Part shown: one piece after another, positions 11,315-22,875 of the stretch
Layout of the letters: the number at the start of each line of letters is the position of its first letter
Position numbering within the stretch: the first letter of the stretch is position 1
Origin: Erodium maritimum
Lineage: Eukaryota; Streptophyta; Magnoliopsida; Geraniales; Geraniaceae
Direction: 5' to 3'
Assembly: GCA_963921825.1 (NCBI GenBank)
Contig: OY997594.1
Coordinates: 9,181,001 to 9,245,000 of the forward strand
DNA length: 64,000 nucleotides
The notes under the pieces: generated by a model
Seen by the model: the letters and a program-made list of their open reading frames with translations, nothing else
Database searches by the model: none
What the model was told of the DNA's origin: nothing
Position numbers and translations under genes: made by a program

Positions 11315-14300
11315 TGTGAAGATCGCTTCAGTAAAAGTTGTGAATTATTTTAATTCTATTCGAGCGGATCGTCAAGGTTGAGTTTAGGGTCGGTTTTTGA
11401 TGACGACGTGGTTGGAAAGCGGGTTAAAAGTTTTGGAGCAAACGCTGTCGAAAAAGAAAAGATTTTTTCCCCAAAAAAAAAGAGAAGAAGTGGACCGGGT
11501 CGGGCGGACCAAACCCGACCGACAATCCGGCCCGAGCCAGGCCAACCCTCGCACCTAGCCTGCTTCTGCTTTGGGTCGTAAAGCACATTTACCGCCTGAG
11601 CCCACTAACGTCCGGCCCGCCTTTATAAGGTCCCAAATTAGGGTTTCTCTCATTTCACTCTCCCTCTTCTCTACCGATCTTCTGCCTCTCTCTCTCAATC
11701 TCCCTCACGCCCCGCTTCTCTCTCCATCCTCTCGATCCGACCCCTCTCTCTATCCCGACCTCTATGTATCTCTTCCCTCTTCGTGCACAGCTTGCACTCG
11801 CCGGAGAAGGACCCGCACGGCCGCAAGATCGCAGCCGGCGTTCTCGCCACCAAACCCTCAATCTCCCTCACTCATCTTCATCTCCTCGAAATTTCTTCCC
11901 CATCGAGTAGCCGAGCGACCTCCGTCGTCGTGACCGTCCAACCGTGACAAACTTGCCGGAGCGCTTGTCCGGATCTGAGACGAGAGAAATCTCCGCCGTG
12001 CTCCACCGCCTCAAGACCGCACCGCTGCCCTTTTTTGTTCCCTACGGTGAGGCCACGGTCGCCGGCGTTTCTGCCGGTGACCGTTCGGATTCTGACCGAA
12101 ACCCTCCCTCTCCCTTTCGTTGGTCTTTCGATCTTCTGTTGAATATGGGTTTTGTTGAAACAAATCCTTTGGATCTGTCTGGTTGTTTGGAAACGGTCTT
12201 GATTCGAGAAGTTTAAGAAACATTTTTGTTAAAAGGAAATTAAACTAAATTGAGTTTGGATTTAAAAGTTGATTTGGTGATTTTGGGACTGTTGGACAAA
12301 ACTGAACTGAATCTGGAACGTTTTTGGGAACGAGTAATCTGGACGTTTAAAACGAACTTAAAACGGGACAAAAGTGGAACGTTGAGTCGGGTACCTCGGG
12401 AATCGTGCCATGAACACGTACCTTGGGAATCGTGCATGAAACCTGGACCTCAAAACCCGTGCCTCGGATTCGTGCATCGGGAACCGTGACTCAGGAAACG
12501 TGCACGGGTTCTATGCTCGGGCTCGAGCACTCGAACTCGATTCGTTGTTTAATTCCGCTCTTTTCTTGTTCGAGTTTAAAAGACTTTTGTTGAACTTAAA
12601 TCGAAACCATTGTAACGTTTATTTCGACTTTGGAACCGTGTTTGAGTTTGTCTTTCTTTTTGTTTTAGAGTCCGGCTTCAATCGAAGAGAAGACCGGAGG
12701 TAGCGAGCCAGGACGTCAGCAGCTAGGAGACGTAGCTGTCGGTTCGTCTTGAGGTAGGGAAAGTAGCGAATACCGGTTTAGTTACGGAAAGTTACTAGTA
12801 TGCATGCTAGGAATTAATAAAAACCAGAAAGATCATAGTTTGACATGTATGATGCGAACAACTAGCGTAGACGTATGAACTGTGAACATTTATGTTTTCT
12901 GTCTTGGGAATTGTCGTGCTGGTAGTTTCGGGCCATGTCGTTCCCGTAGGATTGGTTGCTGAGTGTATCTGTTGGTGTGTTGTGTTGTTTGAACGGTTAA
13001 TAAATAACGAACATGAAAACGAGTAGGATTGAATTAGTGATGCATGTTGATGACCTGTGTGGTTATTTCCTGTTTAATTGATATGTTGAACTGTGGGACG
13101 GTTGGGGTTTGATACCGGTTAAGCCGGTGGGGTTACCACGTGGAACGTGGGGTCGGTAAGTGATTGTGAGTACGTGACAGTTTGAATGTGCTTAAGAGTT
13201 CAATAAGACTATTGCTCGGTGTTGCATGATTGTGATTGTGTGTGGGCATGTGTGTCGTGTTTGTTGTAATGAGAACCCTTGGGTGTGATATGGTCGGGTG
13301 AGTGATAGACCGATATGCCGTGTAATTGTGGTAAGACTGTTGGGCTTGGTAAGCCATGTTTGATCTGTGGCATTTCGATGCGTGATTGTTATTTTGTTGT
13401 GTGTTCCTCGAGGATGGTATTCCGGTTGAGATTGGGCATACAGGTCGTGTTTGGGGTCGGCGGGTCGGGTCGACGGGCCACAATGTGGTTGGGGCCTACG
13501 GGTCGTGTTGGGCATGCGGGTCATGTTGCATAGGGCCGACGGGTCGGAGCCGACGGGCCACATCATAACATCTTGCATAGGGCCGACGGGCCACATCATA
13601 TCATATTGCATAGGGCCGACTGGTCGGAGCCGACGGGCCAAATCATATCATAGTGGGCCTACGGGTCGTGGTTGGGCCTAAGGGTCGTGTTGGGCCTACG
13701 GGTCGTGATGGGCACTAGGTGCCGTGTTTCAGCCTCGATGATATATGGTCCTTTGGAGACGTTTCCGAGAGTCTCGATGAATGCGTCCTCATAAGGATGT
13801 TTCCGGCATTCTCGACGTTATACGTCTTTGTGACGTTATGCGTCTCCTCTAGATCGAGAGGTAGTCCGATGGATGCTTGACCGAACAGTTTGTTATGATG
13901 GTATCGGGCTGTGCACAGCCGACGGAGTTTGGGTATTGCGGTACGGGCCGTGTGCACTGTTGGATTTTGTGTTGGTTGTGTTTGTTGTTTGTTATTGTTG
14001 TTTGTGTGAAAGTTGTCGTTAAGAGTGTTGTAAGATTGGCTATGAACCCCGGTTTGGTATTTAGTCGTGCTGTACTAGTATGCCCTAATTGGATGGTTAC
14101 CCGTGGTGGTGAGCTGATGTTCATTACCTTAACTACTTTCTCTACTGGGCGAAAGCTCACCCCTTACATTGTGGTGTTTCAGGTGTTGAGTGGGAATTGT
14201 ACTAGCAGGACATAGCTGAGCTTATGAGCTGGCAAGAGTCCTAGGCTAGTAGGTCTAGAGACGTTTATTCAAATTTGTGAATCGCGGATTACTATTTTAA

Positions 14301-14386
14301 GCTTTTCAATTTTACTTTTATTTAAATTTTATTACTGTTTTAATTCACGTCTCGAGTCCAGTCAAAACCGGATTTGGGGTGTGACA
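11315..14386 (+). repeat. 5' LTR, 3072 bp
   Basis: Its close relative is the solo LTR at 30058-33108: same start TGTGAAGA, same end, and shared blocks throughout, for example AAGCTCACCCCTTACATTGT at about 14154-14173 here and about 32828-32847 there. Confidence 0.82.
13440..13715. repeat. GGGCCGACGGGYC subrepeat array within the LTR
   Basis: Degenerate copies of 'gggcctacgg gtcgtgttgg' and 'gggccgacgg gccacatcat' follow one another with roughly 20-45-bp spacing. The same array recurs in the related LTR at about 32120-32395, with a different copy order. Confidence 0.7.
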
Positions 14387-14388
14387 AT

Positions 14389-14401
14389 TGGTATCAGAGC
14401 C
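14389..14401 (+). other. Primer-binding site (initiator Met-tRNA type)
   Basis: TGGTATCAGAGCC starts two bases after the LTR terminus GTGACA. It is the usual complement of the 3' end of initiator tRNA-Met in plant LTR retrotransposons. Confidence 0.85.
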
Positions 14402-15728
14402 TCGTTTCAATTTGAAATGATTTTTCAAACCTCGGAGCGTACGTCAATTAGGTGGGTAGAGTTAGGTGGCTAAAGTCGTAGTGCTCAGTGACGCGAGTCG
14501 GAAATATCCTATGCGTAGAGTTGAAACGACAAGAGCCTCGTGGGTGAAGTGTGTTGTTTAAGTTGTACCGTATTTGATTTAAACCTTAATCGCTGTGTAC
14601 TTTACACCTTAACAGATCAATGATGTCGATCGGTTGAGATCGAGGTTGGTTAACGAGCGAGGCTCGGGCTGTTATGACTTGTTGGTTGTTAATGTGTTAA
14701 GTGGGTTGCCGCCTTGTCGGCCTTTGTTTCATTATTGAAGCGTCCAGCCTAGGTATCGTGGACTTTTAGTGAACTTGTGTGGTTTGTGGTTCGGACATAG
14801 TCGGGTTTTGATTGTAAGATTATCGAGAACCGAGGTGTAAGTTGAGATAATTATGATGTGTGCTTTACTCGTGATTGAATTGTTGTGTACAGGTAATGTT
14901 TGGTTGTCCCGCATAAGCGGATGGTTACCTTAATTTACGAACGGGTCATGCCCGATTTTCTGCAGAAACGGAAGTGTATGTACCATCACGATTCGGCTAT
15001 AGGGGCCACTATAGCCGGACGTGAATGGAGGGATGTCGAGTGGTTACAACGTTCGAAGCCTAGGGCCCAACGCCCATCGAAGGAGGATACAAGATCGAGA
15101 TATGGGAAATTGAGGAGGGGTGCGGTGGTGGTGTGGCTCGCAGACCAGACGGCGAGATAGCAGGCCAGACTGGGGAGATAGGACGAGGGGACACGGTGCT
15201 CGGGCGATGAGTTGAATCACAAAAGGAGCGGAGAGGAGAAGAGTCGCAGGAGGTTATGGACACGCCACCCACTCCCACCCATAGGTAAACCCCATATCAG
15301 GCGTGGTCTGCGAGGTCAACTGGATGAGTTACGCGAATACCGGGATGGATCACCTGACAGGGTCAGGCGGCACGGTAACGACGGCAGTCTGGAGCTCCAT
15401 AGCGGCGACAGACAGACTAGGGCTAGGGTTATGCTCTCAAGGTTGAGATCAAATTGTGATGTCCGAAAGAATTAAAGATAGTTTGGTTTGCATGTAATAA
15501 AAAAGTATATATGAGCTTAAACGGTAAGCAAAATATAAATATAGTAAAAAATATATTAATTTCCAAGCAAGTTCAATCAAAATTGAGGAAGTACTATGGA
15601 AGAGCATTTTACCCTAATTCATTGCAAGTTGCAACCATTTAAAGAGTTTGGGCATATCATATTAGAGGTTCAACTGAAAACTCAAACCGATAGTTTGAAG
15701 GTCCAATTATAATTATTGTCTAACAATA

Positions 15729-16677
15729 TCTCCGCATTGGAGCCAAATCTTTACACAGACAATAGAATACGAAATCTCTATATCACTTTCTGTTTATCCT
15801 TCACTGTTCCACGAGCTGTACTGAAGAAGACGTAGATTTGATACACACAACACCAACCCAAAACGACGTAGCACCACTTATGACCTTTCACCCTAAACGT
15901 TGTCGTTTAGTTTCATTTGTAACTCAATCATAACAATACCTTCTCGTTTTAAAAGGATTGCCCTCAAGCCTATTTCTTAAGAATTGTGAAGATGTCTAGC
16001 TGCTTCTTCAAAGTTGGTTCAATTTCCTTCACAACCTTGATTTGAAGGACTTAGTAACTAGTAATGGCTTCCTTATGCAACAATGGTCGGACATTCCGGT
16101 TCTCTCCGTCAAGGTCATGGTCCCTTGGCGTTGCTATGTGGCCAATTCTTTCCTGTCAAGAAATTGGGTAATGAACATCCCACAAGATGATGTCTCTTAG
16201 TCGAACATCCACTTCTTCTTCTTCTTCTTCTTCGCAACATCAGATTTGTCTTGTTCTCTTTGTTGTCGATCCTCCCAAATTCGCTTCTTAGATTCTCTTT
16301 GTTGCTCTAAGACCTTCAAATTCTTCACCACGCTTTTCATTTTGTCTTGTACATCCGCAAGCGTCGATGAGACAGAAGCAATGATTGTGGCTCTAATATC
16401 AATTGATGAAAACAACTGTTTGTTTACTAGGAAAATAAACGAGAATACAGATACAGTAACTTTTACCCAATCTCCACATTGGAACCAAATCACTACACAG
16501 ACAAAAGACCCCTAAATCTCTATATCATTTTCTATTTATCCTTCTCTGCTTCGTGAGCTCTACTGAAGAAGACGCATATTTATTACATGCAACACCAACC
16601 CAAAACAACATAGCACCACTTACGACCCTTCACCCTAAACGATGTCGTTTAGTTTCATTTGTAACTTAATCCTGACA
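15729..16677 (-). mobile_element. Small non-autonomous LTR element remnant
   Basis: Two direct repeats of about 206 bp lie 742 bp apart (15729-15935 and 16471-16677). Both run from TCTCC..CATTGG to CATTTGTAACT..ACA. Minus-strand reading shows a PBS-like TTGATATTAGAGCC at about 16389-16402 next to the right repeat, so that is the 5' LTR, starting about 16404 on the plus strand. The interior is under 600 bp with no polymerase. It resembles a TRIM or a deleted element. The left LTR is shorter than the right. Confidence 0.6.
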
Positions 16678-16923
16678 TGCTCAACAAGCTTTCGCTCCAA
16701 CAGTATAAAATAGCTCAACACTTCATGATTTTTCCTCGTTGTAATATAGTATTTTTTATAAGAACATAATTTTAAGAAAATTTTAAAGATAAATGTATTG
16801 TCGTTCATTAATAAAATAGAATGAAATATACTAAAAAATAAAACATAATCGTAAAATATTTACCTCTCTAATGTGCTCTGCTAGGGTTTCGCAGCCGCTA
16901 GCACAAACGGAGCCTTCTCTTCT

Positions 16924-17127
16924 ATGGAGATCTTTATCCTCCCGGCTCCGGTTCGACTATCTAACTCCGTCTTTATGGTGTCCCTCCTTCTCCTCCTCCT
17001 CTATTCCGCGCTTGCAGTTCCCATGAGTCTCTCGCCTTCAATTTCCCCCACAGCATCCCCACGATCACCACCGCCGCCAGCCCGGATCCCCTCTTCTGAG
17101 CATTCTCCGCCGTACAACCTCAATTGA
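16924..17127 (+). CDS. Possible small secreted Pro/Ser-rich peptide
   Basis: An open frame of 67 codons, with an internal ATG at 16975. From that second Met the product would have a hydrophobic signal-peptide-like start (MVSLLLLLLYSALA) and then a Ser/Pro-rich tail with SPSISPTASP and a PPPPA run, ending in a tyrosine-containing segment. This architecture is seen in small arabinogalactan or cell-wall-related plant peptides, but I recognise no family. A decayed first exon of something larger is equally possible. No TATA box or intron could be tied to it and the neighbours are transposons. Low confidence. Confidence 0.28.
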   Translation: MEIFILPAPVRLSNSVFMVSLLLLLLYSALAVPMSLSPSISPTASPRSPPPPARIPSSEHSPPYNLN

Positions 17128-18175
17128 AGCCGCCATCGATGTATCCTCCTCTTTGGCCTCCACCGAAGTCTCCTTATCGATCTCTATCCCTGGTCCGGGT
17201 CTAGATGATCGACTGAGTTTGTTTTATTTTACATGTTTCTATCTTTTTTGCAAGGTTAATAATAATTAGTAAGTGAAAATTCAGGACTTCTACTTGAGGA
17301 TTCAGGGATTTTTTCCGGGAGGGATCCCTGAATCACATATACCATCGTCGCTCTCCTCCCTTAGAAATTGATGATCGCAAGTTTGGTTTAACACACCGAA
17401 TGGAACATAAAGGCTACGCCTAGAGCAAAAATCATTGATTTCGTCATAATTTAGTTTTATTTTCAGTTTGCCTTTATGCCTTTTGCAACATCGGTTATAC
17501 CGGATCATCTGTCTCAATTTTTTTTGTAAAGAAACCGTCTGGGACTTTATATAATATAATGACTCTTTTATATTTCGTGGTCAGGAATTTCCTTATAATA
17601 CACTCACTTGTAGTTGAAATCTAATGTAATGAAATTACACTTTTTTACTGAACAAAATAGAATGAAATGAAAAATTCGAAAAACTGAAAAACAAAATAAA
17701 GATCACGATGATATTTCTTTAAATTACAATCGTACTCGTACATACTAGCGGTGAAGTTCACCCATTGGTTCTTCAGTTTATGTGGATCTTCTACAGCAAT
17801 CACAATCACAACTGGTAAATGACATACTAGTTCGTCACTTCGTCTACACTAATTGTATTATTTACGTAGAGCTTGATGACGTACTTTATATCTATGAGGT
17901 CTATACCAACTCAAATTTCAAAGTCTAGACCACTGATTTCTAATACATTTAAATTCATTAGTTATGGTGAACGAAAATACTGGTTATTATGATAGGCCGG
18001 TGATAAAAAATAGACGGAGGTCTTCCAAGGTCATTTGTCATTCTCAAGATAGCAATTTTCAATACTATTCATGCATGATTTGTCAACATTTTTCTAGAAC
18101 TTTTTTTTTATTCCCAACATCAACATTTCAGAAAAAAAAAACAGATTGTTGTTCTCCATCACGAAAAATATTATA
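17128..18175. other. AT-rich intergenic stretch
   Basis: No coding region or repeat that I can support. Confidence 0.5.
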
Positions 18176-20635
18176 TTTTTTTTTATATTTTTTTTGAAAC
18201 GGGTAACCGGAGATTTCATTAATGCCAACTGGCAATCAGACAAAATGAGGCGTGACCGCCTCGGGTTCCAGATGTTTGTCCGGGCCGACCATAGCAAGCC
18301 CAGCGGTCATGGACCCATAATTTTAACCCACTTGAACCCGTGGGCAACAACTCAAGACAACTCCCTACCGCTGTTTCAACATAACGGGGGAAAATAAAAC
18401 AAGATCCAAATCCAACAGGAAAAACATAGTCCCAACAAACATAAAAGTAATAACAATAAGATAAAATGGCTGGTGCTGATAGTGCAGGCTGCCCGGGACC
18501 TCCCAGCATTGGTTGTCCCGGGTCTGTGGGTATAGTCTGGTGTCGACTCCTCCCACCCCTGCTGGGGCAGATCATTCCTCCATCGGAGGCCTCTGGACCT
18601 CCGCTCCGTCTGCTTGCTCCTCCCCCTGAAATAACAGCTCCCAGGGCTGCTGGTGGGTAGTCAGGTCCCTCTTCTGCTTCTTGGTCTCCGGTGGACGAGC
18701 ATACAACGATCCACTTCTGGGCTTCAGGGTGGTCTTCTTACCTTTGCCCCTGTTTGGTCCTCCTTTACCTAGATTCCCCTGAAGATCCACCGGGTAGCCC
18801 CGTGGCTCTGTCTCTTCTTCCTTCCTCATCATCACATTGAATCCGGGAGGAGCTCGGGTCGCGGGACCATCGAAAGAGTGGATGTTAGCCAGAAGGTCAG
18901 GCTTTGTGGACTTGGGAGGTGGGTAAGGTTCTCCACGGCCATCCCCCTGTAAGATATTGGTCAACCCTTCGGGGTTAACCTTAGCCAGAAAGTCAGGCTT
19001 TGGACTGCCTGCATTGGACGACTTAGCCTCCATAGTTATCTCCCTAGAACGGGTCATAGGGTTCAGAGTTAGATCACTCATGAGGTACGTGATCACCGGG
19101 TGTGAAGCTGGAGGAGGTGTCTCCCAGACCCTTTGGATCAGCTGATCTACATCCAAGTCCCGGGGGACCAGAATAGACCTATCATAGCGGACATCCTCCC
19201 GACCAATCCCCTGGAGCAGCGTCGGACAGTTCGGTAACATGTGTGTCAACATGCCGCACCTGCGACAAAAGTCCACCACCCTCTCGTATTGTAGGTCTAT
19301 CATAGTGGAAGAATCAGTACTTGAGAAGCGAAGTTTGGTTCTGCGCCGCAGTGGCCGGGACAACTCCAAACGAACTCGCATCCAGAGATGTCTGTCCTCC
19401 CGGCGGACCGTTGGGATAGGGGCCGATAGGATTTGTGTGCCTATACTGCTCGCTAGAAGGCCTCGAACGTAAGAGTTCCTCGTTCCTCCCAGGACATTCA
19501 GTGCCCTGACCCCGATTTCCACATGATTGAAATTGATGTCTTCCGGCCGATCGAAGCGCCGGAGCGGTTCAAGGAGGAGAGGGAAGCCCTTAAAACTCCA
19601 AGGGCCCCTATGGCGGATATCTTCCATGGTCCGTGAAGACGGGAAGTGATAACCCGTGACGTTGGGGGTCAAGAATTCAACTCGGATCCCCGTAAACTTC
19701 CATTTCTTCAACATCATCCCGCAGACGTTATGCTGGTTGTGCGATCCGTCCCCTGCAACCCTTGCTGCCAAGGAAAACTCATACGATCCCGAGGTAAACA
19801 ATGGGATCCCCTCGTCCGAGACCACCAGTTCCTCATCCTCATCTTCCCAATCCGGGATCGGGGAGATCCGAGGTGCCTGAGCCTCCAAAACTGTCCCCGA
19901 TGGCCGGCCAACCCTCGGATTGATGGGGGTAGCAGTCCGTCCCCGCTCGGTCGAAGGAGGGCGGTGGGTACTCGCCAGAGACTGGACTGGCTGGGGGAGA
20001 GTGATCAAGTCCCGGTAGACCTCCTTCGGCGTTGATGACAGGCTGGGGTAAGACGGGATGAGTTCCGCTGGATCAGGCACACCGCCGACGACCAGGGGCG
20101 GCTCGATGGGCGAGGTTAGGCCCGACAGGACCGTCAGATCTGTTGAGGACGAACCCGGCTTGTCCTTCAGATCCGTCGTCTTGTGCGGCTGCTGCCGTGG
20201 GGGTGGAGGTGTCGGACCAGACAGCGGCGGGAACTCGACGGCGCTACGAGCCTGGTACTGGGCGGAGGTCCCGAGGCCACGAGCGACCTCTACATGCGAG
20301 CGGATCTGGCCGGAGTTGGCCATTTCCGACTCAGTACGGCGAGGAGAAGGCAGGTCCGTCATCGGTGAAACGGAAATGAGCGCGGAGGAGTTGAGGGAGA
20401 TTTGGTGGCGGCTATGGCAGCCCTGTCACAGCCGGTCGGAGACGGGCCACGAACACGGCGGGCGAGCGTGGCTGGACACCGCTGGTTGGAGAGGAGCCTG
20501 TTGCGGTGGAGAGGCATGGGAAGGGCTGGCAGCAGGGGTCGGAGAGGGTGGGTGAGGGCGGTGACGGCTAGAACCCAGTTAGGTTTCGAGAGGAACCACT
20601 GAGAGTTTTTTTTGGAGAGCATTATTTTTAAATCC
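18176..20635 (-). mobile_element. L1-type LINE copy with intact ORF1 and no ORF2
   Basis: On the minus strand the order is a GC-rich 5' leader (about 20635-20363), ORF1 (20362-18572), about 375 bp of 3' sequence, and an A-rich tail (plus-strand T tract 18176-18195). The sequence just inside the tail ('ttcattaatg' on the plus strand) matches the LINE end at 10632. Nothing resembling endonuclease or reverse transcriptase separates ORF1 from the tail. A possible target repeat TTTTTTTTATAT flanks it (18177-18188 and 20636-20647), but it is low complexity and only suggestive. Confidence 0.72.
18572..20362 (-). CDS. LINE ORF1 protein, 596 aa, DUF4283 and CCHC zinc knuckle
   Basis: A single uninterrupted frame from ATG 20362 to a stop at 18572. 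The N-terminal ~190 residues are Pro/Ser-rich and probably disordered. A DUF4283-like region follows at about 190-345 (NQHNVCGMMLKKWKF, then the PWSFKGFPLLLEPL block). A zinc knuckle CRRCGMLTHMLPNC (CX2CX4HX4C) lies at about 365-378. A basic, Gly/Lys-rich tail with PETKKQKRDLTT closes the protein. In L1 elements this is the RNA-binding ORF1 protein that coats the transcript. Full openness over 596 codons beside otherwise decayed copies suggests a recent insertion or a retained function. It could be annotated as a host 'DUF4283 protein', but the tail and leader argue for a retroelement. Confidence 0.75.
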   Translation of the reverse strand: MTDLPSPRRTESEMANSGQIRSHVEVARGLGTSAQYQARSAVEFPPLSGPTPPPPRQQPHKTTDLKDKPGSSSTDLTVLSGLTSPIEPPLVVGGVPDPAELIPSYPSLSSTPKEVYRDLITLPQPVQSLASTHRPPSTERGRTATPINPRVGRPSGTVLEAQAPRISPIPDWEDEDEELVVSDEGIPLFTSGSYEFSLAARVAGDGSHNQHNVCGMMLKKWKFTGIRVEFLTPNVTGYHFPSSRTMEDIRHRGPWSFKGFPLLLEPLRRFDRPEDINFNHVEIGVRALNVLGGTRNSYVRGLLASSIGTQILSAPIPTVRREDRHLWMRVRLELSRPLRRRTKLRFSSTDSSTMIDLQYERVVDFCRRCGMLTHMLPNCPTLLQGIGREDVRYDRSILVPRDLDVDQLIQRVWETPPPASHPVITYLMSDLTLNPMTRSREITMEAKSSNAGSPKPDFLAKVNPEGLTNILQGDGRGEPYPPPKSTKPDLLANIHSFDGPATRAPPGFNVMMRKEEETEPRGYPVDLQGNLGKGGPNRGKGKKTTLKPRSGSLYARPPETKKQKRDLTTHQQPWELLFQGEEQADGAEVQRPPMEE

Positions 20636-20647
20636 TTTTTTTTATAT

Positions 20648-21396
20648 GTATATATATTTTTATTAGACATACACGAATATTCATAACCATGTCTTTACCA
20701 TGGAAACAAAATAAAATAGTAATAAAAATATGATTTATTCAACTTTTTTATAATTAAAATTACGTAATTCTTAAAGATGGGAACAATGACCTCTCGATTA
20801 GAGTCAACTCATCATCTTTATGCAAATATATCTGATAAAGAATTATTAGCATTAAGTTAAAGCTACCAGCCAAACATTGACATATCTCGAAATCAAAAGT
20901 TTCACCCTACTTATCTTGACAAATATACGAAGCTAGGCCTATGCATTACAACTTTTAGAGGCAAGAGGACCCTTAAAAGAGCAACATATCTTCCTCAAAA
21001 GCATACCATTCCTTAATGATAATCAACGAAACCTTTTCAATTACTTTAAATAGGGTCGTGAAATAATGATTAAAAGATGGAGGCATGGGTGGTGAGCCAT
21101 AAAAGTAAGCAAGTAATAGGAGAATCTCTTCAATACACAGTTGATTTTCTGTACCGAAATAGAATAAAAATATGCCGAGTCCAAATAATTCGACTCATAC
21201 ATGTGAGCCAACATAAAATAAGAGGCCCTGATTGGTTTGAAAAGAATATTCTGACTTTTCTTCTCATCAACTATAAATCTTGAAATGTTCAAAATGAACA
21301 TGCCCTCTCCGTTAATCGTTTCCATGATCATTAGTACTATAATTTAGAGGAGAACCTATCATAATATGCCTCATTTGACTTTTTGTCCGGACCTTT
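20648..21396. other. AT-rich intergenic stretch
   Basis: No gene or repeat recognised. Confidence 0.5.
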
Positions 21397-21687
21397 GAGC
21401 ATCTGTAATGGAGAGTCGATACGGTTGGGTCTATTTGTCAAAATGTTAGGGTCGTTTCATCAAGCATCCGTAGCGAAGGTCGACGTCCGCGAGTCGAATC
21501 TGACTTGAACCGCCAAGTGTTCGAATAAAAAAAGCCTGAGAGGAAAGAAAAAGAGGAGAGAGAAGGGAGGAGAAGAGCAAAGAGAGAAAGAGCAAAATCC
21601 GACAAAATCACAGTCGACATATTTTCTTCAACTCTTTACAGAATCGGCGAGATTTTTGAGACATAGTTGATCCCACCACAAATGCTC
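21397..21687. mobile_element. Probable MITE, 291 bp
   Basis: Ends are inverted: GAGCATCTGTAATGG at the left and CCACCACAAATGCTC at the right (reverse complement GAGCATTTGTGGTGG). Size and ends fit PIF/Harbinger-like MITEs such as the one at 22876. The flanking 3-bp repeat is imperfect (TTT/TTA), so this call is weaker. Confidence 0.5.
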
Positions 21688-22872
21688 TTATATATAAATT
21701 AACGTCAATCTTTATGAAACTCATAAAATAATCACAAATAATTTATTAACACTGAAAACAACATGTCCGACTCATCCTTAATTTTCAAAATCTACCACAT
21801 CCTCTATGATCTTTGGTTGACAATTTTTCAGTTAATTTACTAAGAGCAGCTCTAATCGTAATCGCAAGCGGTTTGCTGACGGTTTATATGCTCAAAAAAA
21901 GTATGCATGAGATGTTACTTAATAATCCATCAACTATATTTTCTTTCACCTGTTTTTACATGTGTAGGCTGTCTTCATTATATTTTGTTAGATACTCTTC
22001 ATTTACTTTATTATGTGCAGTGCACCCTACCCATAAATACAATGAAAGTTTCTTAACAAATGTTACAAATGGAGGAAATTTCTTAGAATTATTGAAAGTT
22101 GTTACAATTTATTAAAATGGTAATATCAAACCAGTCATCCCACCTAAAACTTATTGAGTGGTCAATATTCTTGTAATGATGCACTTTTAAATTGATGAGT
22201 TATCAAACTAAATGTTTGATTTCTGTCGTGCAAATTATGGTATTTCCTATTGCTTTACTAATTTAATTAAGATAATCCACATTTTTTTTGTTTGTTACGT
22301 AACCTTAAGCATCTCAACAGAAATTTATTTATAAAAAATAAGGTGAAAAAAGTCATATTGAAAAGGATTTACAAACAAGTAGCTATTTCATATATTAATC
22401 CACTAGTTTATCTTAATTTGTCGTTTTTCCTGGCTTAAATAATGTGCACTCGAAAGCAACCAAGGTTACAAAATGACACTCTCTCTCTCATGTAGGACGT
22501 TTTACTCACTGTATACATAATCATATTTGTATAAGCGTTTGAAAAATGAAAGTTCCTGTGGCGTAATGTATGTAAAGTCGCATACTATTATGTGGTTATA
22601 CAATGAAAAATAGAAAGGGAAACAATTGTATACTAAATAAATATGTAAATGACGTAATCATATTGTTTTGAAATTTCACCGTCATTTGAACATATAAACC
22701 TCCGGCCGATTCAAATCTACTCATAGTAAAGATTCTATAATCGATAAGTTTTTTTTTACTGTTAAGTATTTCGATTCATGAATTTAAGATATGATGAAAA
22801 TACTTTTTATCTACTAATTTTCTGTATTTTTCAATTGCTATTCTTAAATAAGTAAGGTGTTAATTCACTCAC
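21688..22872. other. AT-rich intergenic stretch
   Basis: No gene supported; only short A/T-rich open frames. Confidence 0.5.
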
Positions 22873-22875
22873 TAA

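Larger units (their letters stand above)
11315..15058 (+). mobile_element. Truncated Gypsy element: 3.07-kb LTR, PBS and part of leader
   Basis: The LTR runs from TGTGAAGATCGCTTC (11315) to GATTTGGGGTGTGACA (14386). A primer-binding site follows at once (TGGTATCAGAGCC). About 650 bp of leader after it resembles the leader of the element at 58948: blocks at 14905-15035 match about 62440-62570 (slot of GGTCATGCC, a 'ccatcacg' block, then GGTTACAA). No gag or pol is seen. Fossil, incomplete at its right side. Confidence 0.75.
10632..15465 (-). mobile_element. Third LINE (minus strand), interrupted by a Gypsy LTR element
   Basis: The 3' end is at 10632, where a plus-strand T run is followed by 'ttcattaatc', similar to the 3' end of the LINE at 18176. 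GC-rich antisense coding-like sequence follows to about 11314. The 5' part appears to resume at about 15059-15465, where the minus strand shows a CCCTAGCCCTAG-type leader and an ATG at about 15395. Imperfect 14-bp repeats, AAAGAATTGTAGAT at 10619-10632 and AAAGAATTAAAGAT at 15466-15479 (12 of 14 match), fit a target duplication. If so, the Gypsy LTR at 11315 landed inside this LINE. Without the insert the LINE would be only about 1.1 kb, again with no ORF2. The joining of the two halves is inference. Confidence 0.45.

Noticed and set aside
13133-13681. Overlapping frames with GPTG / PVGPMQ repeats
   Set aside because: They come from the GGGCCGACGGG subrepeat array of an LTR.
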